A stretch of DNA of 7,350 nucleotides, from NCBI GenBank assembly GCA_902494715.1, contig CABUUJ010000074.1, positions 1 through 7,350 of the forward strand, written 5' to 3'. The DNA is from an uncultured Collinsella sp. (GTDB taxonomy: Bacteria > Actinomycetota > Coriobacteriia > Coriobacteriales > Coriobacteriaceae). Made by a program: the position numbers and the translations under genes. Positions 1 to 5,615 of this stretch are shown one piece after another (position 1 is the stretch's first letter; each line of letters opens with the position of its first letter). The notes beneath the pieces are model-generated. The model was not told the origin of the DNA. It searched no databases and saw nothing but the letters and a program-made list of their open reading frames with translations.

Positions 1-118
1 ACCTCGTGTACTATCGTGAGGAGCGGATCAAGAAGTCCCTCGGGTGGCTGAGCCCGATGGAGTACCGCAGGAAGCTTGGATACGCCTAGGCGCGGTCCAA
101 GAAATCGTCCGCACCCCC
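1..118 (+). mobile_element. Right end of an IS3-family insertion sequence
   Basis: The transposase stop is followed within a few bases by GGTCCAAGAAATCGTCC and then GCACCCCC (94-117). A GTCCAA...GCACCC block just after orfB is typical of IS3-family right terminal repeats. The left end and the target-site duplication cannot be seen, so the outer boundary is only approximate, somewhere near 118. The element appears to have inserted in the space downstream of the permease gene without disrupting it. Confidence 0.6.
3..89 (+). CDS. IS3-family transposase, C-terminal fragment (5' part outside window)
   Basis: The first 28 codons read LVYYREERIKKSLGWLSP and continue to KLGYA before a TAG stop at 87-89. 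The pattern YN/Y-x-E-R-I-K-x-S-L-G-W-x-S-P-x-E-Y-R is the typical C-terminal end of IS3-family (IS150-like) OrfB transposases, lying just after the catalytic Glu of the DDE integrase core. The DDE residues themselves lie upstream, outside the window. In this family OrfB is usually made by programmed -1 frameshifting from OrfA, which also lies outside. The reading frame is intact to its stop, so nothing here shows that the copy is broken. It converges on the exporter operon, whose permease gene ends 88 bases away on the other strand. Confidence 0.85.
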   Translation, partial: LVYYREERIKKSLGWLSPMEYRRKLGYA

Positions 119-176
119 TTTTTGCTGCTAGATAGCATATTCAGTCCCTAATTCACCGCAACTTGTTGGTGGTGGC

Positions 177-1391
177 TTACTGGTAGCGTAGGCACTCCAC
201 CGGGTCGAGCTTTGCTGCGCGGCGAGCGGGGTAGAAGCCAAAGATTACACCGATGCCGACCGATACGGCAAACGCGATCAACACTGTCGTAATGGAGAAG
301 CTTGGCGTGATCGTCCCGGTAGCTCCAAACTCGCTCATGATGCCCGAGCTTGCGGCAAAGAACGTGAGTCCCCATGCCAGCAGATAGCCAATCAGGACAC
401 CCAACAGTCCGCCGGTGACGCACAGCGCCGAGGACTCGGCCAAAAACTGCGCGGTGATATCACGACGACTGGCGCCCAGAGCGCGGCGGATGCCGATCTC
501 GCGAATGCGCTCCGTTACGTTGGTAAGCATCATATTCATAATGCCGATACCGCCGACAAGCAGCGAGATGCTGGCGACAGCACCCATGATGAGCGAGAAT
601 GCGCCCATAAAGGAGTTGAGTGCATCGATAGCGCTTTTCATGGAGGTTGCCGATACACTGTCGTACTCGTCCTCCTCCTCGATGCCCTTCATCGCGCGCA
701 CCTTGGACTCGATGGTCTTGCAAAGCTCGTCCATGTCCGTGCCCTCGGCGGCAAGTGCCGTCACGCTGGGGAATGAAGGATTCTCGTCGCCAAACAGTCC
801 GGAGATAGTTTCGCGTGGCATATACAGCGTGAGCGAGCCCATGGAGTCGCTGCCGCCATCAATCACGCCTACAATCTGCACCTCGCCGTTGGACACCTTG
901 ATGGTTTTCCCCAGCGCATCCTGTTCGTTGCCGTAAAGCTGATCGGCGCCGTTGCGGCTGATGAGCGCCACGCGCGAGCCTGATTGGGACTCGGCCTGGG
1001 AATAGGTGCGCCCCGCAACGAGCTTGCTGGCCCCCACGGCGTCGAGCATGTCGCTATCGACACCCTGTGCCATGACGGTATAGCTTTTATCGCCGGTCTT
1101 ATACTCGGTATACGCGCTGTCGACAATGCCGATCTGCTCTATCTGCGGCACCAGTTTTTGAAGCTTCTCGATGTCCGACTCGGTGAGTTCTTGCGACGAA
1201 TAGATTTGCACCATGCGTGCCGCATTGAGGCCCAGACTGTTGACCAGGCTGTTTTGGATACCGCCGATGAGCGAAGTCATGGCGATAACCGAGGCGATGC
1301 CGATGACAATGCCCAGGATGGTGAGCAGGCTGCGCCCCTTGTTGGCTTCGAGCGAATGAAGGGCTTCCTGGATGAGATCGCGGGCGCTCAT
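177..1391 (-). CDS. ABC transporter permease, MacB/FtsX type (YknZ-like)
   Basis: This 404-residue protein is the membrane subunit of the exporter encoded with the next two genes upstream. An N-terminal membrane helix (about 21-43, LLTILGIVIGIASVIAM) is followed by a large extracytoplasmic MacB core domain (about 45-258). Three C-terminal helices follow, at roughly 262-287, 319-345 and 366-388. Family signatures are NMMLTNVTERIREIGIRRALGA (290s-300s), written here only as its core TERIREIGIRRALGA, and the C-terminal GFYPARRAAKLDPVECLRY. This is the classic four-helix mechanotransmission topology with no ATPase fused to it, as in Gram-positive YknZ. The start is fixed by AAGGAG at 1399-1404, 7 bases upstream, and by a 4-base ATGA overlap with the ATPase stop, which implies translational coupling. 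Substrate is unknown; family members export antibiotics, peptides or toxins. Confidence 0.93.
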   Translation of the reverse strand: MSARDLIQEALHSLEANKGRSLLTILGIVIGIASVIAMTSLIGGIQNSLVNSLGLNAARMVQIYSSQELTESDIEKLQKLVPQIEQIGIVDSAYTEYKTGDKSYTVMAQGVDSDMLDAVGASKLVAGRTYSQAESQSGSRVALISRNGADQLYGNEQDALGKTIKVSNGEVQIVGVIDGGSDSMGSLTLYMPRETISGLFGDENPSFPSVTALAAEGTDMDELCKTIESKVRAMKGIEEEDEYDSVSATSMKSAIDALNSFMGAFSLIMGAVASISLLVGGIGIMNMMLTNVTERIREIGIRRALGASRRDITAQFLAESSALCVTGGLLGVLIGYLLAWGLTFFAASSGIMSEFGATGTITPSFSITTVLIAFAVSVGIGVIFGFYPARRAAKLDPVECLRYQ

Positions 1392-2161
1392 GCCACCACT
1401 CCTTTCGGCGGGTTGGTGGAGGCGGAAATCATGGGCAGGCTATCTACGGCGCTGCGCAGGGTCCGCGGTGCATGTGGAATATACGCGCCGTCGTGAATGC
1501 GACCGTCGCGGATGGTCATGGCACGGTCGGCCTCGGCGGCGATGCTGGGGTCGTGTGTGATAAGCACGATGGTTTTGCCGCGCTTCTGGAGCTTATGGAA
1601 GGTCTCCATCACAAGCGCTCCAGTGGCGGAGTCCAGGTTTCCCGTCGGCTCGTCGGCCAGAATGATGGGCGGGTCGTTAACGAGGGCGCGCGCGATGGCG
1701 ACACGCTGCATCTGGCCGCCCGAGAGCTCGGATATACGGTGGTCCCAGTGGTCGACGGGCAGCGTGACAGCCTGCAGCGCGTGCACGGCGCGCATTTCGC
1801 GCTGGCTACGGGGCACATTGGTGTAGGCCAGCGGCAGCATGACGTTTTCGATAACCGACAGGCGCGGCAGCAGGTTGAAACTCTGAAAGACAAAGCCAAT
1901 ACTCAGGGCGCGAACTTCGGTGAGCTCGTCATCATCGAGCTCGGCCACGTTGAGCCCTTGCAGGTAATAGTCGCCCGCCGTCGGCTTATCTAGGCAGCCT
2001 AGGATGTTCATGAGCGTTGATTTGCCCGAGCCCGAAGGGCCGGTAATGGCGACGAACTCGCCGGGATCTACCGCCAGGCTCACGTTGTGCAGGATGTGGG
2101 CGCAACCTGCCTCGCTCTCAAAGATGCGGTGCACGTTGCGAATGTCGATGACGGGACGCAT
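1388..2161 (-). CDS. ABC transporter ATP-binding protein, MacB/LolD/YknY type
   Basis: This 257-residue cytoplasmic ATPase powers the adjacent FtsX-type permease. All nucleotide-binding motifs are present: Walker A GPSGSGKST (41-49), Q-loop in FVFQSFNLLP (Q93), signature LSGGQ (146-150), Walker B IILADE (166-171), D-loop NLDS (175-178) and switch His203 in ITHD. The FQSFNLLPRLSVIENV stretch is characteristic of the MacB/LolD/YknY branch. The protein has about 30 residues beyond the standard nucleotide-binding fold (from about 227, starting IPHAPRTLR), with no recognisable motif. Its start codon shares one base with the stop of the adaptor gene (TAATG), with a GAGG element 7 bases upstream inside that gene. 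Its own stop overlaps the permease start by 4 bases. No key residue is missing. Confidence 0.95.
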   Translation of the reverse strand: MRPVIDIRNVHRIFESEAGCAHILHNVSLAVDPGEFVAITGPSGSGKSTLMNILGCLDKPTAGDYYLQGLNVAELDDDELTEVRALSIGFVFQSFNLLPRLSVIENVMLPLAYTNVPRSQREMRAVHALQAVTLPVDHWDHRISELSGGQMQRVAIARALVNDPPIILADEPTGNLDSATGALVMETFHKLQKRGKTIVLITHDPSIAAEADRAMTIRDGRIHDGAYIPHAPRTLRSAVDSLPMISASTNPPKGVVA

Positions 2162-3597
2162 TACATGCCCTCGTCGGCAGACATACTGCCCGAATTCGCG
2201 TTGTAGCCGCCGTCAGTCGTTGCGTCCGCTCCGGTGTCCATGACGAGGGTGTCGCCGTCGCGCAGCTTGGTAACCGGCACGTTGGGATTGATCTCGTTGC
2301 CCTGGTCGTCGCGCTTGACCTGTGTCTTGCCGACTACGGCTTCGTTGTCGTTTTGCGTCACGACGGTCACCTTCACGCGACGGGTTTGCTTGCCCTCGTC
2401 ATCAGTCGCCACGTTGACGTAATAGTGTTCGCCGTCTTCGGTCATGAGCGCCATCGTCGGAACCATCACTACGTCGTCGAGCCGCTCGGTCACCACCGAG
2501 ACCTCAGCCGTCATGCCCGGCTTCAGGCGCGCGTCGGGCGACTCGATGAGGATATCGACGTTAAAGGTTACACTGCCTCCGCCACCGTTAGCGGCGTCGG
2601 AGTTTGCCACCGACGCGATAGCCGTGACGGTGCCCTGGCTCACGATATCGGGAAACGCGGGATACGTGACGTTGGCGCTCTGCCCAACGGCGATCTTGGC
2701 GATGTCCTTTTCGCCCACCTGCACGGTTACCTTCATCTTGGACAGGTCGGCGATCTGCATGCACTGCTTGCCGCCGCTCGTATCGCTTTCGCCCATGATC
2801 ATGCCGCCTGTTACCGTGGCGCCCACCTTGGCGTTGAGCTCCACGATGCTACCCGAGCTCGGGGCCGTGACCGTGCGACTGGCTGCCTTGGCGTTCGCCT
2901 GATCGAGGTTTGCCTGTGCCGATGCGAGGCTGCGCTGCGCGGCCGATACGGCGTTCGTGTCCACTGATGCGGCTGAGACGCCAGCCGCTGCGGAAGCTCC
3001 ATCGACGTCCGTCGTTGGGGTGGCCTGCGCGGCAGCGGCGGCTTTCTGCGCGTTGGTGAGGTCTTCCTGGGCGGCTGCAACTGCACGCTGCGCCTCGGCA
3101 ACGTTGCGATCGAGCTCGTCGTTTTTAATGGTCATAAGCACGTCGCCCTCGTTAATGGATTGGCCTGCCTGCACGTTGATAGAATCGACCGTGCCGTCGA
3201 CAGAAGGGGAGACCACTGAGGACGAAATGGGTTTGAGCTGGCCTTTCGCCTCGACCGTTGTGATAAACGTGCCCTCGGTCACCATGTCGGTCACAGGCTC
3301 GCTAGCGCCCTGTGGCTGCGCATTGATAACCAGGGTTGCGACAATGGCAATGAGCGCGACGGCACCCACGACGCCGGCGGCAATACCGCGTCGAATCAGC
3401 TTTTTGCGTCGACGTTCGGCACGTTTTGCCTTGAGCTTGGCGTATGCCTCTTCATCGGAAATCTCGGCCGCATCGTTCGCGCGTCCGCTCTGCTTGTCGG
3501 CATGTACGTTTGTAATCAGAGGAATCGTTTCGGTGGCACCTTCGGGCGTGTGCTCGGTATCATCTGGGCCCGGGGTGATGGTGGGGACATTCGGCAT
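2161..3597 (-). CDS. HlyD/MacA-like membrane fusion (adaptor) protein of ABC exporter (YknX-like)
   Basis: This 478-residue protein is the extracytoplasmic adaptor of the exporter. It starts with a charged cytoplasmic tail (1-69, acidic then strongly basic with AERRRKKLIRR at 60-70). One membrane helix follows (about 71-92). The two halves of a lipoyl-like domain lie at about 124-160 and 240-262 (VVSPSVDGTVDSINVQAGQ and TAPSSGSIVELNAKVGATV). Between them is a coiled-coil hairpin (about 160-240) interrupted by an Ala/Thr/Ser-rich stretch. A beta-barrel (about 282-372) and a membrane-proximal domain (about 374-458) follow, then a Gly/Ser-rich end. I chose the ATG at 3595-3597 because AAGGAG lies 5 bases upstream. 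An in-frame ATG at 3660 would start inside a hairpin and has no ribosome site. It is the first gene of the operon. Confidence 0.9.
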   Translation of the reverse strand: MPNVPTITPGPDDTEHTPEGATETIPLITNVHADKQSGRANDAAEISDEEAYAKLKAKRAERRRKKLIRRGIAAGVVGAVALIAIVATLVINAQPQGASEPVTDMVTEGTFITTVEAKGQLKPISSSVVSPSVDGTVDSINVQAGQSINEGDVLMTIKNDELDRNVAEAQRAVAAAQEDLTNAQKAAAAAQATPTTDVDGASAAAGVSAASVDTNAVSAAQRSLASAQANLDQANAKAASRTVTAPSSGSIVELNAKVGATVTGGMIMGESDTSGGKQCMQIADLSKMKVTVQVGEKDIAKIAVGQSANVTYPAFPDIVSQGTVTAIASVANSDAANGGGGSVTFNVDILIESPDARLKPGMTAEVSVVTERLDDVVMVPTMALMTEDGEHYYVNVATDDEGKQTRRVKVTVVTQNDNEAVVGKTQVKRDDQGNEINPNVPVTKLRDGDTLVMDTGADATTDGGYNANSGSMSADEGM

Positions 3598-3602
3598 AGC
3601 GT

Positions 3603-3608
3603 CTCCTT
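3603..3608 (-). promoter_or_regulatory. Ribosome binding site of the adaptor gene
   Basis: AAGGAG on the minus strand, 5 bases before the ATG at 3597. It decides the start against the in-frame ATG 63 bases upstream, which would add 21 residues unlike a conserved N-terminus. Confidence 0.8.
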
Positions 3609-3612
3609 TATA

Positions 3613-3675
3613 GAAAGAACCTCGATAAGTATATGCGCCCACCGGTTGGGGTGGGCGCATAGAACGGTTTCTTTC
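3613..3675 (-). terminator. Two-stem inverted repeat between transpeptidase gene and exporter operon; probable terminator or attenuator
   Basis: The inner hairpin is perfect: TATGCGCCCACC (3632-3643), a 6-base loop, and GGTGGGCGCATA (3650-3661). An outer stem pairs GAAAGAACC (3613-3621) with GGTTTCTTTC (3666-3675), with one bulged base. The inner stem is 69 bases past the transpeptidase stop on the minus strand. The strong GC stem suggests termination, but no run of U follows directly. The nearest pyrimidine-rich stretch on the minus strand is the outer arm itself (GGTTCTTTC). Termination, attenuation of read-through into the exporter operon, or mRNA protection are all possible. Confidence 0.55.
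3628..3633 (-). promoter_or_regulatory. Possible -10 box for the exporter operon
   Basis: TATACT on the minus strand, one base from the TATAAT consensus. It would place transcription start about 25 bases before the adaptor ATG. No -35 resembling TTGACA is found 16-18 bases upstream, where the GC-rich hairpin lies. The box overlaps the lower end of that hairpin, so the match may be chance. Confidence 0.25.
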
Positions 3676-3729
3676 GGAACTGTTAGATTGGTCGCTGCGG
3701 TTCCACGTTGTAGGAATGCGCGCGTTGCA

Positions 3730-5466
3730 CTACGAGTGGACAACCACGCACAGGCCGACTTTGATGCAGTCGTGAAGTGCCTTGGCGTCTGCCAGACGCA
3801 GGTTGATGCAGCCGTGGCTGCCGCACCATTTGTATGACTCGGCGTTATCGAAGCTCTTGTCGTTTTGCCAGGTGGCATCGTGGAAGCCGATCATGTTGCC
3901 CTCAAACGGCATCCAGTAGCTCACCGGGCTCTCGTATTTGGGCTTACCGGTCTCGGGGTCCTTGGCTCCGATCAGGGTGCTGCCGCCGTCGTTGCTGTTG
4001 ATCTGCCACACGCCCTCGGGGGTAGCGTCTTCGCCCGGTTTGCCGGAAATAAAGTTGGCCTCCCAAACGATGTTACCGTTCTCGTCATAGTAGCGCGCGT
4101 GCTGTTCGGACAGGTCGACGTCGATATACGCCTTCCAGTCGGGCTCTCCCTTTGCGGTAAAGGTGTCGGCCTTCTGGGAGTACTTGATCTCGATTTCGCC
4201 GGTCTGCTTGTTGTTAATGGCGTCCTCGACCTGCTTGGCGAGCGAGCTGCTGTCGATGGACCAACCAAAGTCACCGCCTTCGACGGCGCACTGCTTGCCA
4301 TCGGCGCGCGTCCACCAGCGAGTAGAGCCCACGGTATTAAAGCCGTTGGCGAGCTCGGCTGCCCAGCTGCTGATCTGCGACGAATCGAGCGTGGGGTTGG
4401 CCGGATCGGCAAAGCTGATCCACTGCAATACGGAGCTGCCATCAACCTTGCCGGCATCCTCGCCGTTGAGCTTGAGGGTCACGTTGACGCCCAGGAAGTT
4501 GTTGGCGGCATCGCATGCGGCCTGAATCTGATCATCGGTCAGCGTTCCATTGAGCGGCTCATAGGCATCGTTGCCGAGCTTGGAAAGATCTACGGTCTCG
4601 GCCAGCGAGGCAAGCTCGAGCTCGGCATATTTAATGACATGGTCGCGGTTGAGTTTTTCGTTGGAGCGCGCCTTCTCGACGGTAAACTTGCCGGCCTGCT
4701 CGTCATAGGAGCTATTAGCCTCGAACGTGCCCGAACGCCCCTCGTTAAACTCGTCGATGGCGGCGCCCAGATCCTTCTCAAACTTCTTTTGGTCAAAGGT
4801 ATCGGAGAGCATGGACAGGTCGACGTCTTGATCAAGATCGACTTCGTTGGAGGTAGCGGTTTTATTGGCCTTGCCGCTTAAGGATTCCACAAGGCGGGCC
4901 GGCCATACAAAGGCTTCGTTGTGGCTGATGATCTCTTTTGCGGCAGCTTCGCCGTCGACAATGGGTTCATCGGACTCGGGCTGATAGGTCCAGCTAAAGT
5001 CATCGCCTGTCACGGTGAGCTTATAGTGCTTCCATGCTGAGTTGACCTTGGTGGCGGCAGACGAAGCGTTGGAGAACGAGACGTCGACGCCGGCAATGGT
5101 GGTGTTGGGGTAGGCTAGCTGCGAAAACGCTACGATGCCTACGATATATACAATGACGATAAGACCCAGGACGACAAAGAGCGTCGTCTTTTTGCCCGAC
5201 TTATTGTTGCCGGCGGACTTGCGCGCGGGGCCGCGATCGCCTCGAGCGTGCGTGGGGGGCTGCTTGGGCTCATTGCCGTTTGCCTGGCGCTGCTGATGTT
5301 GTTGACGCTGCTGCCGCTGCTGGTTCGGGCGTTGTTGAGAAGCGTTTGCCGTACCGCGTTGCTGACCGTGGCTCGGCGCGATAGGACGCGGTGACTGAAC
5401 GCTGCCGGTGCGCCTGCTCGGCTGTTGCGGATCGAGAATCAGTTGAGTTCGATCGTTTTGCGACAT
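3730..5466 (-). CDS. Membrane-anchored L,D-transpeptidase (PG_binding_4 plus YkuD domains)
   Basis: This 578-residue protein probably forms 3-3 peptidoglycan cross-links or attaches proteins to the wall, acting outside the membrane. From the N-terminus it has a Gln/Arg/Pro-rich cytoplasmic tail (1-93), one membrane helix (about 94-115, TLFVVLGLIVIVYIVGIVAF) and a TTIAGVDVSF stretch typical of this family. Two PG_binding_4-like regions follow (about 222-294 and 363-434), then a C-terminal YkuD domain (443-578). The catalytic signature is complete: FHDATW with His529, and SHGCINLR with the nucleophile Cys553 (codon 3808-3810). Two ATGs are possible. I prefer 5466, where AAGGA lies 10 bases upstream, over 5475, where it lies only 1 base away. 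It has its own promoter and appears monocistronic, though read-through into the exporter operon is possible. L,D-transpeptidases generally resist most beta-lactams except carbapenems. Confidence 0.92.
   Translation of the reverse strand: MSQNDRTQLILDPQQPSRRTGSVQSPRPIAPSHGQQRGTANASQQRPNQQRQQRQQHQQRQANGNEPKQPPTHARGDRGPARKSAGNNKSGKKTTLFVVLGLIVIVYIVGIVAFSQLAYPNTTIAGVDVSFSNASSAATKVNSAWKHYKLTVTGDDFSWTYQPESDEPIVDGEAAAKEIISHNEAFVWPARLVESLSGKANKTATSNEVDLDQDVDLSMLSDTFDQKKFEKDLGAAIDEFNEGRSGTFEANSSYDEQAGKFTVEKARSNEKLNRDHVIKYAELELASLAETVDLSKLGNDAYEPLNGTLTDDQIQAACDAANNFLGVNVTLKLNGEDAGKVDGSSVLQWISFADPANPTLDSSQISSWAAELANGFNTVGSTRWWTRADGKQCAVEGGDFGWSIDSSSLAKQVEDAINNKQTGEIEIKYSQKADTFTAKGEPDWKAYIDVDLSEQHARYYDENGNIVWEANFISGKPGEDATPEGVWQINSNDGGSTLIGAKDPETGKPKYESPVSYWMPFEGNMIGFHDATWQNDKSFDNAESYKWCGSHGCINLRLADAKALHDCIKVGLCVVVHS
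5284..5340 (-). repeat. Gln-rich trinucleotide-repeat tract in the transpeptidase N-terminus
   Basis: The coding strand is built from imperfect CAG/CAA/CGx triplets and encodes about 19 residues dominated by Gln and Arg (for example QQRQQRQQHQQRQ). It lies in the cytoplasmic tail before the membrane helix. Such tracts are low-complexity and can change length by slippage in steps of one codon, which would keep the frame open. Confidence 0.6.
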
Positions 5467-5476
5467 CGTATGCATA

Positions 5477-5481
5477 TCCTT
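5477..5481 (-). promoter_or_regulatory. Ribosome binding site of the transpeptidase gene
   Basis: AAGGA on the minus strand. It is 10 bases from the ATG at 5466 but only 1 base from the ATG at 5475, so the downstream start is favoured. The spacing is a little long, so the start is not certain. Confidence 0.55.
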
Positions 5482-5523
5482 CGAATTTCGCCTTGCGGCT
5501 CATCGTGTTTTTACTGGGCTTGC

Positions 5524-5552
5524 ATTATAGCGATTGCCCTGCTGTTTGTGGT
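5524..5552 (-). promoter_or_regulatory. Probable promoter of the transpeptidase gene
   Basis: A perfect TATAAT -10 box lies at 5524-5529 on the minus strand, in an otherwise GC-rich stretch. The start of transcription would be near 5517, giving a leader of about 50 bases. The -35 region (around 5546-5552, ACCACAA) is a poor match to TTGACA, so the promoter may be weak or need an activator. It sits just downstream of the serine dehydratase terminator, as expected for an independent unit. Confidence 0.55.
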
Positions 5553-5570
5553 ACGGAAACGGTGGCATTC

Positions 5571-5600
5571 AAAAGAGGTGGGACATTTGTCCCACCTTTG
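5571..5600 (-). terminator. Intrinsic terminator of the serine dehydratase gene
   Basis: AGGTGGGACA (5576-5585) and TGTCCCACCT (5588-5597) form a perfect 10-bp inverted repeat. Read on the minus strand, the stem is followed by TCTTTT. It begins about 18 bases past the stop codon at 5616. The A-rich flank on one side and T-rich flank on the other could also allow weak function on the plus strand, but no plus-strand gene lies before it. Confidence 0.8.
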
Positions 5601-5615
5601 AGTCGTTCTTTGCCG

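Noticed and set aside
90..176. A terminator for the exporter operon between the permease stop and the insertion sequence
   Set aside because: Only short, weak pairings (such as GCTA/TAGC near 128-137) were found, with no T run in the right place on the minus strand.
984..1496. A plus-strand open frame spanning the permease-ATPase junction
   Set aside because: It is antisense to two well-supported, overlapping genes and shows no recognisable domain.
3598..3660. A 21-codon N-terminal extension of the adaptor protein
   Set aside because: The upstream ATG lies in the hairpin arm with no ribosome site, whereas the ATG at 3597 has AAGGAG at ideal spacing.
3865..4881. A long plus-strand open frame (338 codons) opposite the transpeptidase gene
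   Set aside because: It is the antisense of a gene with complete catalytic motifs. It has no ribosome site that I can see and its composition is typical of a GC-rich antisense shadow.
5284..5340. The Gln-codon repeats as a CRISPR array or tandem satellite
   Set aside because: The repeats are codon-scale, imperfect and in frame in a real gene, with no spacer pattern.
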